Assembly: GCA_002070095.1 (NCBI GenBank)
Contig: MWCR01000009.1
Coordinates: 1 to 63,102 of the forward strand
Direction: 5' to 3'
Source: Parcubacteria group bacterium ADurb.Bin192
GTDB taxonomy: Bacteria > Patescibacteriota > Patescibacteriia > 2-12-FULL-60-25
DNA: 63,102 nt
The translations under genes were made by a program, and so were the position numbers. The notes under the pieces were generated by a model. The model was not told the DNA's origin and ran no database searches. It was given only the letters and a program-made list of their open reading frames with translations. The first letter of the stretch is position 1, and every line of letters starts with the position of its first letter. Of this stretch, positions 32,337 to 41,379 are shown piece by piece.

Positions 32337-33206
32337 ATGCCTGAATTGTCCATTGTCATTCCCGCGAAAAACGAAGAAAAAACTTTACCGGGTTTGTTGA
32401 AAAGCATTAAAAAGCAAACTTTTAAAGATTATGAAATCATAGTCTCTGACGCGGATTCAAAAGATAAAACCAAAGAAGCGGCTGAAAGTTACGGCGCCCG
32501 CGTGGTTAAAGGCGGCTTGCCCGGGCCGGGCCGGAACCGGGGAGCGGAGGCGGCGAATGGGCGTTATTATTTGTTTTTGGACGCGGACGGAGAATTGCCG
32601 AGCGACAAGTTTTTGGAAGAGAATTTGGCCGAAATGAAAAGGCGCGGTATTTGCGCGGCCACCACCTATATCAAGCCTTTGAGTTCCAAGCCCATTGATC
32701 ATGCTTTGCTGGAGATTTGCAATGCTTATAATTTGATTATGGAAAAGCTTAAGCCGCACGCGCCCGGATGTTGTATTTTTGTCAAAAAACACGTGCATGA
32801 TGAGTTGGGAGGTTTTGATGAATCTTTGACTTTGGCGGAAGATCACGATTATGTGCAACGCGCGGAAAAAGCCGGCTATCGTTTTCGTATTTTACGTTCA
32901 CAGCCGGTCGGTGTGTCGGTCCGCCGTTTGGAAAAAGACGGAAGATGGGGTTTGGCCATCAAGTATCTTAAAAGCGAGTTGCATCAAATGCTGTATGGCA
33001 AACACGAGACCTTGCCCTATGATTATGTGATGGGCGGAGATTTGGAACAGAGTATCAAGCCCAGGACTTTGGAGAAATCATTGAACGACTTGGTGCAACA
33101 GGTGCTGGAAGCTCTGGATAAAGAAATTTCTTTGGAAAAAATTTCCGTCAAAACCAAAGAGAAATTGATTAAAATTAAAGATTTGATTCAATATGAGCTC
33201 AAATAA
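32337..33206 (+). CDS. Family 2 glycosyltransferase, duplicated pair member 1
   Basis: The 289-aa GT-A enzyme has the N-terminal signature LSIVIPAKNEEKTLPGLL, DADSKDKT in the nucleotide-binding area, GPGRNRGAEAANG, the LFLDADGELP metal motif (DxD) and FDESLTLAEDHDYVQRA on the acceptor side. The C-terminal 70 residues form a Lys/Glu-rich helical tail absent from the next gene. It overlaps the next, closely similar gene by 14 bases. The fold resembles TagA-free, soluble GT2 enzymes that add sugars to lipids or glycans. Confidence 0.9.
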   Translation: MPELSIVIPAKNEEKTLPGLLKSIKKQTFKDYEIIVSDADSKDKTKEAAESYGARVVKGGLPGPGRNRGAEAANGRYYLFLDADGELPSDKFLEENLAEMKRRGICAATTYIKPLSSKPIDHALLEICNAYNLIMEKLKPHAPGCCIFVKKHVHDELGGFDESLTLAEDHDYVQRAEKAGYRFRILRSQPVGVSVRRLEKDGRWGLAIKYLKSELHQMLYGKHETLPYDYVMGGDLEQSIKPRTLEKSLNDLVQQVLEALDKEISLEKISVKTKEKLIKIKDLIQYELK

Positions 33207-33939
33207 TCATCAACCGTTATTAACGATTGTTATTCCGGCTAAAAACGAAGAAAAGAATTTGCCAAAACTGCTGTCCAGTATCCGTGATCAGTCGTTTGAA
33301 GATTATGAGGTGGTGGTGGCTGAAGCGGGTTCGACCGACAAGACGCGCGACATAGCTTTGTCCTTTGGAGCCAAGGTGGTTGAAGGGGGCATGCCCGGGC
33401 CGGGCCGGAACCGGGGAGCGGCTGTAGCCCGTGGCAAGTACGTTCTTTTTTTGGATGCGGATGTTATTTTGGCCAGCCCCAAGTTTTTGGCCGACAATCT
33501 TAAGGAGATGCAGAAAAAAGGCGCGTGTGTGGCCACGGTTAAGGTTAAGCCTTTAAGCCGGAATCCCGTGGATAAAGCTTTGCACGAGCTGTATAATGCT
33601 TTTGCTTTGGCCACCGAAAAAATTCGTCCGCATGCTCCGGGTTTTTGCATTTTTGTTAAAAAACATGTGCACGATGAAATCGGCGGTTTTGATGAATCCG
33701 TGGTTTTCGCGGAAGATCATGATTACGTGCAGCGCGCGGAAAAAGCCGGTTATCGTTTTCGTATATTGCGGTCACATCCCATAGCCGTGTCGGTCCGGCG
33801 TTTGGAAAAGGACGGCCGTTTAAGCATTGCCATGAAATACGTGATGGGGGAATTGCACATGGTGGTTAAAGGACCTTATAAGGAAATGCCGTATGAGTAT
33901 GATATGGGAGGAGATGACAAGGCATCAAATATAAAATAA
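33193..33939 (+). CDS. Family 2 glycosyltransferase, duplicated pair member 2
   Basis: The 248-aa enzyme is a tandem paralog of the preceding gene. It shares TIVIPAKNEEKNLPKLL, GPGRNRGA, LFLDADVILA and an almost identical HDYVQRAEKAGYRFRILRS block. The two differ in the segment after the DxD motif and the second lacks the charged tail, so they may use different acceptors. It ends before AT-rich repeat words and murJ. Confidence 0.9.
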   Translation: MSSNNHQPLLTIVIPAKNEEKNLPKLLSSIRDQSFEDYEVVVAEAGSTDKTRDIALSFGAKVVEGGMPGPGRNRGAAVARGKYVLFLDADVILASPKFLADNLKEMQKKGACVATVKVKPLSRNPVDKALHELYNAFALATEKIRPHAPGFCIFVKKHVHDEIGGFDESVVFAEDHDYVQRAEKAGYRFRILRSHPIAVSVRRLEKDGRLSIAMKYVMGELHMVVKGPYKEMPYEYDMGGDDKASNIK

Positions 33940-33975
33940 CAAATATAAAATATAACGAGCATTGTGTAAAAGAGC

Positions 33976-35598
33976 ATGTTGAAGTTTTTAACCGGTTTAT
34001 GGAGCAAGGAAACGCCTAATGTGACGGCGGCCGCTATTTTGATTGGAGGGGCGTCTTTGGCTTCGCGCGCTATCGGGCTGGTCAGGGACAGATTATTGGC
34101 CGGGCATTTTGGCGCCGGGCCCGAATTGGATGCTTATTACGCGGCTTTTCGTCTGCCGGATTTTTTTTATCAGTTGATTATTTTGGGCGCCTTATCCGCC
34201 GGCTTTATACCCATCTTTACCGAATACCTGGAAAAGCGCGGTCAGTCCGAGGCTTGGAAATTGGCTGAAAGAGTTTTGACTACCATTGCCTTGGTTTTTG
34301 GCATGGTCTGTTTAGGGCTTTTTATATCAGCTCATAAGCTGGTGCCTTACATGGTGCCCGGCTTTTCGGGTGAGCAATTGCAAACCACCATCGCCTTGTC
34401 CAGAATTTTGTTGCTTTCCACATTCATCATGGGTCTGTCCGCGGTCATGGGAGGCATATTGCAGGCCACCAGAAGATTTTTGGCTTTTTCTTTGGCTCCG
34501 GTTTTGTATAACGCGGGCATAATTATCGGTGTTTTGGGTTTCGCGCCTTCGTTTGGAGTCAACGGAGTGGCCTATGGTGTGGTTTTGGGCGCGGGTCTGC
34601 ATTTCTTGGTTCAAGCTTTGGTGGCCATGCCGCTGGGCTTAAAAAGATTCGGACGGCCGTCTTTTAAAGATCCGGGCGTGAGACAGATTTTGAGGTTAAT
34701 GCTGCCGCGCATTGGGGGCTTGGCCGCTTCGCAGGTCAACATGACCATCTTACTGGTTTTGGCCTCGACTTTATCAGCCGGCTCAATCGCGGTTTTTAAT
34801 TTCGCCAACAACCTGCAATATGTGCCCATTGGCTTGATCGGTATCTCTTTCGCGGTAGCCGCTTTCCCGTCTTTTTCCAAGTTGGCCGCGGCCGGTGACA
34901 TCAAAGGTTTGAAAGATTCATTTTTAACCACCACGCACAAGATATTGTTTTTAATTGTACCGGCCACGGCTTTGATGCTTTTGTTGAGAGCGCAGATTGT
35001 GCGTTTGGTGCTGGGGGCCGGTGTTTTTGACTGGGATGCGACCATTAGAACCGCAGATGTGCTGGCGATTTTTGTTTTCGCGCTTATGGCTCACGCCATG
35101 ATTCCTTTGTTGGCGCGCGCTTTTTACGCCTTAAAAGATACCCGGACTCCTCTGCTGGTCAGCTTATTTTCCATGCTGGATGTGGTTTTTTTGGCGCTTC
35201 TGCTCAAAGAACCTTACGGTTTGCTTGGTTTGGCTGCGGCTTTTGCTTTGGACGGCTTTGCGCAATTTATTTTACTGTGGTTTTTACTGCGCCGGCGTTT
35301 CGGGCATTTGGAAGGTAAGTATTTGTCCAAGTCACTTGGCAAGATTATATTGGCTTCCATTGCCTTGTTTGGCTTTGGCTGGCTGGCCAGGCAGGCCGTG
35401 GGCACGGTTTTTCCTTTAAGAACTTTTTGGCAAGTGGCCTTGCAGGCCGGGGCGGCTTGCGTATTGGGAGGCGGCGCTTTTTATGTCGTAGCCCGTTTAT
35501 TACGCGTGGCTGAACTTGATGATTGGGTGCGTACCCTGAAGCATAAACTTTACAGACAGGCTAAAATCACCGAAGGCGCGGAAAAAGCCGGTTTGTAA
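33976..35598 (+). CDS. murJ: Lipid II flippase MurJ
   Basis: The 540-aa MOP-superfamily flippase moves lipid II across the membrane. About 14 membrane spans are visible. Typical MurJ stretches are ASRAIGLVRDRLLAGHFG (about 28-45), ELDAYYAAFRLPDFFYQLI, PIFTEYLEKRG, and LARAFYALKDTRTPL in the second half. The C terminus has a short basic cytoplasmic tail. Confidence 0.95.
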   Translation: MLKFLTGLWSKETPNVTAAAILIGGASLASRAIGLVRDRLLAGHFGAGPELDAYYAAFRLPDFFYQLIILGALSAGFIPIFTEYLEKRGQSEAWKLAERVLTTIALVFGMVCLGLFISAHKLVPYMVPGFSGEQLQTTIALSRILLLSTFIMGLSAVMGGILQATRRFLAFSLAPVLYNAGIIIGVLGFAPSFGVNGVAYGVVLGAGLHFLVQALVAMPLGLKRFGRPSFKDPGVRQILRLMLPRIGGLAASQVNMTILLVLASTLSAGSIAVFNFANNLQYVPIGLIGISFAVAAFPSFSKLAAAGDIKGLKDSFLTTTHKILFLIVPATALMLLLRAQIVRLVLGAGVFDWDATIRTADVLAIFVFALMAHAMIPLLARAFYALKDTRTPLLVSLFSMLDVVFLALLLKEPYGLLGLAAAFALDGFAQFILLWFLLRRRFGHLEGKYLSKSLGKIILASIALFGFGWLARQAVGTVFPLRTFWQVALQAGAACVLGGGAFYVVARLLRVAELDDWVRTLKHKLYRQAKITEGAEKAGL

Positions 35599-35637
35599 CG
35601 CGTTTTGAGTTGGTCGATTTATTCTGTACGCGAGTTT

Positions 35638-35680
35638 TGGTAATTGGTTATTGGTAATTGGTAATTGACGATCAGTATTT
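35638..35680. repeat. TTGGTAATTGG repeat words
   Basis: Four consecutive imperfect copies of GGTAATTGGTTATT-type words lie between murJ and the FecR gene. They are related to the AT-rich words elsewhere and show no gene. Confidence 0.5.
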
Positions 35681-35721
35681 GGTTATTGTTAATTTTACGC
35701 ATTCTGTTATATCCTATGTTT

Positions 35722-36816
35722 ATGAAAAAATTATCTTTAAATTTGGTTTTGAGCTTGGGTATTTTAAGTTTGGTATTTTTTGGCTGGGGTTGCAACAAAC
35801 GTACAGCTGAAAAAAATGTGCCCAATCAGCCGGTTAACGGCGTCCAGCAGGAAATGGTTGCAGTCAATGATTCTTCGTCCGATGATCCCTCGTCCGGCAT
35901 GGATGATTTGTTGACGGACATGGAGCCGCAGGCTCTGGCTTATTTGCAGATGACGCAGGGAGCTCAAATTATTGTCAGCCGCGGCACACAGCAGACGGAC
36001 GGATTACCGGACATGGCCTTGTTCGCGGGCGATCAGTTGGAAGTGAAATCCGGTGAAGCTTGGTTGCTTTATCCGGAGACGGGCATGTCTGTTTTGGAGA
36101 CAGGTACCAAGGTCACGCTTATTCCGGACGGTAATCCGGGGGAGGAGGGCTTGGGTGTGCGCCTGTTGATGGAGGCGGGCAAGATTTGGACCAGGCTGGA
36201 GAGACTGCTGGGAGTTAACGAAGATTTTTCAGTTGAAGCCAATAATGTGGTGGCCACGGTGCGAGGCACGGCTTTTGGTATTCAGTTCGTCAATGGGGAT
36301 TTGGATATCGTGGTAGCTGATCATCAAATTAAAGTGTCTACCAAAGCGGTTTTGAATACCGGAAAAACGACTAGCGATTATATTATTTTGGCCGCGGGCA
36401 ATGGTGTTCGCGTTAATCCGGAGGAAATAAGCAAGATGACGGATCAACGGGCGTTGCTGTTAAAAAAGATGCGGGTTTTAACCGATGTCGAGAAAAAACA
36501 GCCGGGCTATGTTTTTGGCTTGAGAAAGCTGAATCCTGAAGCTCTGAAAAAACCGGTTAAACCTATTATTTGGAGCGCACCTTTGTTTTTGAAGCCTGAA
36601 TTCAGAGACAGGCTGACGCCGGATGTGCTGCGCAGGTGGGAAGCTTACGTGGATTGGTATCGCCGGCATCAAGCCGAGCTGTTGGAGGCTGAACGGTTAA
36701 GAATGGCTGACAGCGCTTTGCAGATTAAGTTTCAACCGCCTCTCCGGGATATTACCTTGCTGGAAATGACGGCTCCTACGAGCGCACCCGTTATCAATGG
36801 ACCGGAGTATAAGTAA
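35722..36816 (+). CDS. FecR-domain lipoprotein
   Basis: The 364-aa protein begins with a lipoprotein signal ending in the lipobox GWGC (about residue 25). A FecR-type beta domain follows: VKSGEAWLLYPETGMSVLE, then GKIWTRLERLLG and VEANNVVATVRGTAFGIQF, the strongest family motif. The C-terminal part is helical and Pro-rich with DRLTPDVLRRWEAYVDWYRR. In CPR such proteins are probably extracytoplasmic scaffolds rather than iron-citrate sensors, as no sigma factor or TonB gene is near. An extended -10 (TGtTATATC, 35705-35713) ends eight bases before the ATG. Confidence 0.82.
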   Translation: MKKLSLNLVLSLGILSLVFFGWGCNKRTAEKNVPNQPVNGVQQEMVAVNDSSSDDPSSGMDDLLTDMEPQALAYLQMTQGAQIIVSRGTQQTDGLPDMALFAGDQLEVKSGEAWLLYPETGMSVLETGTKVTLIPDGNPGEEGLGVRLLMEAGKIWTRLERLLGVNEDFSVEANNVVATVRGTAFGIQFVNGDLDIVVADHQIKVSTKAVLNTGKTTSDYIILAAGNGVRVNPEEISKMTDQRALLLKKMRVLTDVEKKQPGYVFGLRKLNPEALKKPVKPIIWSAPLFLKPEFRDRLTPDVLRRWEAYVDWYRRHQAELLEAERLRMADSALQIKFQPPLRDITLLEMTAPTSAPVINGPEYK

Positions 36817-36901
36817 CTTGTATTTGAGCTAAAATACTTGATTTTTTTGCTCTTGTCAGGCAGAATTGTCCAACACCCCGGAGTTGTTTTGGGGTTTGGG
36901 T

Positions 36902-38710
36902 ATGGATCAGTCACGCATTAGAAATTTTTGTATTATCGCGCACATAGATCACGGCAAGTCCACGCTGTCAGATCGTCTTTTGGAAATGACGGGCACCATA
37001 GAAAGAAGAAAGATGAAGGAGCAGTTGCTGGACACCATGGATTTGGAAAGGGAGCGCGGCATCACCATTAAGCTTCAGCCGGCGCGCATGAGTTATCGGG
37101 CCGGCGACGGGGTGGAATATCAATTGAACTTGATTGATACGCCCGGACACGTTGATTTTAATTACGAAGTCTCCCGCTCTCTGGCCGCGGTTGAAGGGGC
37201 GGTGTTGCTGGTGGATTCCACTCAAGGTGTGCAGGCCCAGACCATTGCCAACTTGTATTTGGCCATTGAGCAGGACTTGATCATAATTCCGGTTTTAAAC
37301 AAAATAGATTTACCCAATTCCGAAGTGGAGAGGCGGGCCGAAGAATTAATGAAATTAATAGGCTGCCAACGCGAAGATATTTTGTGTGTCTCCGGTAAAA
37401 CCGGCCAGGGAGTGCCTGAATTGCTGGAGAAAATTGTTCAGGAAGTTCCTTGTCCCAAGGGGAGGCATGACCGGCCGTTCAGAGCTTTGATTTTTGATTC
37501 CAAGTATGATGAGTATAAGGGCGTGGTGGCTTACATGCGCGTGGTGGACGGCGTGGTTAAAAAAGATGAGGCGGTTAAGTTTATGGCCACGGGCCACGTT
37601 GGTCAGGCGCTCGAGGTCGGTTATTTGAAGCCGGGTTATGTCAGTACACAGGAATTGGATACCGGCGAAATCGGTTATCTGGTTTCGGGTTTGAAAAATA
37701 TTGAAGCTGTCAGGGTGGGCGACACGGTGACCGGTCAGGCCGATGAAACCTCCGTAGCTGAACCACTGCAGGGTTACCGCGAAGTCAGACCCATGGTGTA
37801 CGCGGGCATCTTTCCCAACGAAGGCAATGAATACGAACGACTGCGTGAGGCCTTGATGAAGCTCAAGTTGTCGGACGCGGCTTTGCAGTTTGAGCCCGAA
37901 CACTCGACGGCTTTGGGTTTTGGTTTCAGGTGCGGATTTTTGGGTATTTTACACCTGGAAATCGTCAAAGAAAGATTGGAACGGGAGCATGACATGCAGA
38001 TAGTGGCCACCGTGCCGTCCGTGGCTTATGAAGTCACGCTGACCGACGGCAGTTCCAAAACCATCAAATCACCCTTGGATTTTCCGGACGCTTCCCATCT
38101 TAAAGAGTCCAGAGAACCGTGGGTTAAAGTCGATATCGTGACGCCGTCCAATTATTTGGGCAATGTCATGTCTTTGGTGCAGGATCGCCGGGGAGTTTAC
38201 AAGAATACCGAGTATTTTGATGCCGAGAGAGCGGTTTTGCATTATGACATGCCCCTGTCTTCGGTGATTGTTGATTTTCATGATAAATTAAAAAGCGCCA
38301 CTTCGGGTTACGGATCTTTAAATTATGAGTTTTTGGATTTTAAGCCATCCAAGATTGTGCGTTTGGATATTTTGGTGTCCGAAGAAGTGGTGCCGGCGCT
38401 GGCCTCTTTGATTCATGAGTCCGAAGCCTACCGTTACGGTAAGTATGTAGTCGAGACCCTAAAAGAAACTCTGCCCAGGCAAATGTTTGTGATAAAATTA
38501 CAAGCGGCCATAGGCAGCAAGGTATTGGCCAGCGAGCGTTTATCAGCCTATCGCAAAGACGTATTAGCTAAATTATACGGAGGAGACAGGACGCGTAAAG
38601 ACAAGCTCTTGAAAAAGCAGAAAAAAGGCAAAGCGCGCATGATGGCCATGGGCAAGGGTAAAGTCGAAATACCGAGCGATGCTTTTATCAGAGTACTTAA
38701 AAGAAACTAG
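36902..38710 (+). CDS. lepA: Elongation factor 4 (LepA)
   Basis: The 602-aa ribosomal GTPase has G1 AHIDHGKST (about 12-20), G2 ERERGITIKLQ, G3 DTPGHVDFNYE, G4 LNKIDLPNSE and the C-terminal LepA domain ending KGKARMMAMGKGKVEIP, which contacts the peptidyl transferase centre. It resets wrongly translocated ribosomes or aids initiation. The ATG at 36902 gives the normal length; an upstream in-frame ATG at 36866 adds 12 unconserved residues. Confidence 0.97.
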   Translation: MDQSRIRNFCIIAHIDHGKSTLSDRLLEMTGTIERRKMKEQLLDTMDLERERGITIKLQPARMSYRAGDGVEYQLNLIDTPGHVDFNYEVSRSLAAVEGAVLLVDSTQGVQAQTIANLYLAIEQDLIIIPVLNKIDLPNSEVERRAEELMKLIGCQREDILCVSGKTGQGVPELLEKIVQEVPCPKGRHDRPFRALIFDSKYDEYKGVVAYMRVVDGVVKKDEAVKFMATGHVGQALEVGYLKPGYVSTQELDTGEIGYLVSGLKNIEAVRVGDTVTGQADETSVAEPLQGYREVRPMVYAGIFPNEGNEYERLREALMKLKLSDAALQFEPEHSTALGFGFRCGFLGILHLEIVKERLEREHDMQIVATVPSVAYEVTLTDGSSKTIKSPLDFPDASHLKESREPWVKVDIVTPSNYLGNVMSLVQDRRGVYKNTEYFDAERAVLHYDMPLSSVIVDFHDKLKSATSGYGSLNYEFLDFKPSKIVRLDILVSEEVVPALASLIHESEAYRYGKYVVETLKETLPRQMFVIKLQAAIGSKVLASERLSAYRKDVLAKLYGGDRTRKDKLLKKQKKGKARMMAMGKGKVEIPSDAFIRVLKRN

Positions 38711-38733
38711 ATATCCTTATAAATATCAAATTT

Positions 38734-38841
38734 CAATTATCAATTATCAAATATGGAGACACTTCGTGATATTATAAATAAAATTCGCAGAGCGACACCT
38801 GTCATGATTTCTTATTTTAATATTTGATAATTGATAAATTG
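38734..38841. repeat. AT-rich inverted-repeat element, copy 2
   Basis: A 21-bp left arm (38734-38754) and a 22-bp right arm (38820-38841) are inverted copies with about one mismatch. They enclose a 65-bp core containing GGAGACACTTCGTGAT and CACCTGTCATGATTT. It ends three bases before the start of the small membrane peptide gene, so it may form its leader or promoter. Confidence 0.75.
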
Positions 38842-38844
38842 TTT

Positions 38845-38943
38845 ATGCAGCCTAAGACAGCAAAAAAATTTTGGAAAGCTTTCGTGGTTTTTGTGGCTTT
38901 AGCCATGATTGTGGCCATGATTTTGCCTTTTGCCAGCCTGTAA
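38845..38943 (+). CDS. Small single-span membrane peptide
   Basis: The 32-codon frame encodes MQPKTAKKFWKAFVVFVALA and then a hydrophobic stretch to a short polar end. It has a basic head (three Lys and one Trp), one membrane span of about 20 residues and almost no C-terminal tail. It sits between lepA and recJ, 47 bases before recJ, and is long enough and ordered enough to be a real small membrane protein. Function unknown. Confidence 0.6.
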   Translation: MQPKTAKKFWKAFVVFVALAMIVAMILPFASL

Positions 38944-38990
38944 TTTTTCCACAAGATTCTTTTAGGCCCGCGTGTTAGGCTGATTTGATT

Positions 38991-40835
38991 ATGAACAAGT
39001 TATGGCAGAGCGCGCAGATTGAAGATCAGAAGGTGGAGGCCGGCCGGTATGCCGCGGAACTGCATCCCATGGCTTTAAGCATGTTGGCGCGCCGAGGTTT
39101 GCTGACAGCCGAACATATTGAGGATTTTTTAAATCCATCCTGGGAAAAAGGGGTGCATGATCCTTTTTTGTTTAACAACATGGCCGTGGCCACCGATAGA
39201 ATTTTGAGAGCCGTGGAAAATCAAGAACATATAGTAATTCATGGTGATTATGACGCGGACGGGGTTACGGGTTCCGCGGTTTTAGCCGCCACTTTAAAGA
39301 TGTTGCTGGAAAATAAAAACCTTCAGACCGGGGATCAGAAACAAGAAATAGTTTATACGCAGGCGGTTTCCGGGGTTGATCCGGAGGCGGGGGCCAGGTT
39401 TTTCAATGTTGTTAAAGACGCAGGCAGGTGTTTGGTGGATGTGTATATTCCGCACCGCGAAAAAGAGGGTTATGGCTTGAATCAAGAGAGTGTAGACCTT
39501 ATTCATCAGCACGGCTGTGATTTGTTGATGACGGTTGACTGTGGTATCGCCAATGTTAAAGAAATAGAAAAGGCGGTTGCTTTGGGCATGGACGTGATCG
39601 TGGTTGATCATCATCAGCATGGTGAAGTTTTGCCTCCGGCCATGCTTATCCATCCCAAGGTGGACGGAGAGAATTATCCTTTTAAAGATCTGGCGGCCGT
39701 GGGCGTGGCTTGGAAATTAGCCACCGGTTTGACTAAAGAAGCCGAAAAAAGGGGTTATCAAGTGCCGGCAGGGTGGGATAAATGGTTATTGGATCTGGTT
39801 TCCATTGCCACGATTACGGACATCGTGCCTTTGATCGGGGAGAACAGGGTTTTGGAAAAATACGGTTTGCTGGTTTTAAATAAACAACGCCGGCCCGGCA
39901 TCCGGGCTTTGGTGGAGTCGGCCAATTGGCGTAAAGGTGAGTTGGATTCGGAGACCGTGGGTTTTGTTTTGGGGCCGCGCATCAATGCCGCCGGCCGTAT
40001 GGAGCACGCACATATCGCTTTGGATCTTTTGATGGAAGAAGATTTGGATAAAGCCCGTTTAAAAGCATCTGAATTGGACACGATTAATCGCAGCCGGCAA
40101 AAAGCCACGGAGAATTTGATGCAAAACGCGGACAAGATCATGGAAGAGCATGCTTCTCATTCTTTGATTTTTGCCTGGTCGCCGGATTGGTCGCCTTCAT
40201 TGGTGGGTTTGGCGGCCGGTAAATACGCGGACAAATGGGGCAAGCCCGCGGTTTTTGTGGGCAATTATGGCGGTGTCTGGATTGGTTCCGGGCGGTCGGT
40301 GCAAAATTATGATATTACGGCCGCGGTGCGCGAAGCGGGTGAGGGCTTGCTTTTGCGTCATGGAGGCCATGCTCAAGCTTGCGGCTTCAGCTTGGATGAT
40401 CAAGCAAAAGTTATTAGGTTTGGCGAGTTATTGCGCCAACACGCGGCCGCTCACCTGGTTTTGGAAGAACTGCAGCCGGTTTTGCAATACGAGGCGCGGC
40501 TGGAGCTTAAAGACATAAACGATGATTTGTTGTCGACCTTGAAGAGGTTTGAGCCTTTTGGAGAAAAAAATCCCAAGCCCGTTTTCATGTCCGGCGGCTT
40601 GGAGGTAGTGGATGTCTCTTTGGTGGGAGCCGCTCAAAATCATATTCGTTGTTTGCTCAAGTCGTCTGACGGCCGGACTCAAAAATTTATCGGTTTTTAT
40701 CGGGCGGACTTAAAAGAAGTGATTTATCGGGGTATGATGGTGGACGTGGTGTATGAAGTGGGTGAATCCGAGTGGAATGGCAAAAAGGAGATACAATGCA
40801 AGCTGGTTGACGCTCGCGCTGCGACATTGAATTAA
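38991..40835 (+). CDS. recJ: Single-stranded-DNA exonuclease RecJ
   Basis: The 614-aa DHH-family 5'-3' exonuclease acts in recombination and mismatch repair. Motifs: IHGDYDADGVTGSA (about 83-96), MTVDCGIA, VVDHHQ (DHH), GPRINAAGRMEHA and, in the DHHA1 part, RHGGHAQACGFSL. Compared with the usual spacing there is an extra stretch of about 30 residues between the first two motifs (around NLQTGDQKQEIVYTQ). A TTG at 38985 would add two residues; the ATG is preferred. Confidence 0.95.
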   Translation: MNKLWQSAQIEDQKVEAGRYAAELHPMALSMLARRGLLTAEHIEDFLNPSWEKGVHDPFLFNNMAVATDRILRAVENQEHIVIHGDYDADGVTGSAVLAATLKMLLENKNLQTGDQKQEIVYTQAVSGVDPEAGARFFNVVKDAGRCLVDVYIPHREKEGYGLNQESVDLIHQHGCDLLMTVDCGIANVKEIEKAVALGMDVIVVDHHQHGEVLPPAMLIHPKVDGENYPFKDLAAVGVAWKLATGLTKEAEKRGYQVPAGWDKWLLDLVSIATITDIVPLIGENRVLEKYGLLVLNKQRRPGIRALVESANWRKGELDSETVGFVLGPRINAAGRMEHAHIALDLLMEEDLDKARLKASELDTINRSRQKATENLMQNADKIMEEHASHSLIFAWSPDWSPSLVGLAAGKYADKWGKPAVFVGNYGGVWIGSGRSVQNYDITAAVREAGEGLLLRHGGHAQACGFSLDDQAKVIRFGELLRQHAAAHLVLEELQPVLQYEARLELKDINDDLLSTLKRFEPFGEKNPKPVFMSGGLEVVDVSLVGAAQNHIRCLLKSSDGRTQKFIGFYRADLKEVIYRGMMVDVVYEVGESEWNGKKEIQCKLVDARAATLN

Positions 40836-40965
40836 AAATTACGAATTAAAAATTAAAAATGCCGGTGAAACTTCATTGTTTAATATATTATAATATCGCA
40901 ACGCAATTCCTGAATTGATATTTTATATTTTGAAATTTGATATTTATTTAATTGGTAATTAAATT
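40833..40965. repeat. AT-rich bracketed element, copy 3
   Basis: AATTAAAAATTACGAATTAA words on the left and TTGATATTTTATATTTTG on the right enclose a core with GTGAAACTTCATTG and TTCCTGAATTG. The overall plan matches 32203-32336. It lies directly before the RNase H gene. Confidence 0.5.
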
Positions 40966-41379
40966 ATGAATTTGCAGATCTACACAGACGGCGGCGCCAG
41001 AGGTAATCCGGGTCCGGCCGGTATCGGAGCGGTGGTGGTGGATAAAGACACGGGTCGTGTTTTGGAAGAGGTGGCGGTTTACCTGGGCGAGACTACCAAT
41101 AATCAAGCGGAATATAGAGCGGCTATTGCGGCCTTGCAAAAAGCTGTGGATTTGGGAGCGAAGACCGTTGAATTGATTTCTGACAGCGAGTTAATGATTA
41201 AGCAGGCCAGGGGTGTGTATAAAGTCAAAAACGCGGATTTGGCCAAACGTTATTTGGAATTGAAAAATTTGGAAACTCAATTGGGAGGCCGGGTTCAGTA
41301 TCGCCACGTGAAGCGTGAGCACAATACAAGGGCTGATGCTTTAGCTAATCAGGCGATGGATGTCGGCCGACGCGCCTAA
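40966..41379 (+). CDS. rnhA: Ribonuclease H family protein
   Basis: The 137-aa RNase HI-like enzyme has the catalytic acids in YTDGGARGNPGPAG (first Asp), NNQAEYRAAIAAL (Glu), LISDSELMIKQ (second Asp) and EHNTRADALANQA (fourth Asp). It lacks the basic handle helix, as in ypdQ-like or archaeal-type forms. It removes RNA from RNA-DNA hybrids. The last codons (GRRA) fall in ACGT-word repeat sequence. Confidence 0.93.
   Translation: MNLQIYTDGGARGNPGPAGIGAVVVDKDTGRVLEEVAVYLGETTNNQAEYRAAIAALQKAVDLGAKTVELISDSELMIKQARGVYKVKNADLAKRYLELKNLETQLGGRVQYRHVKREHNTRADALANQAMDVGRRA

Noticed and set aside
38985-38990. TTG start for recJ
   Set aside because: An ATG two codons later is adequate and nothing conserved is gained.
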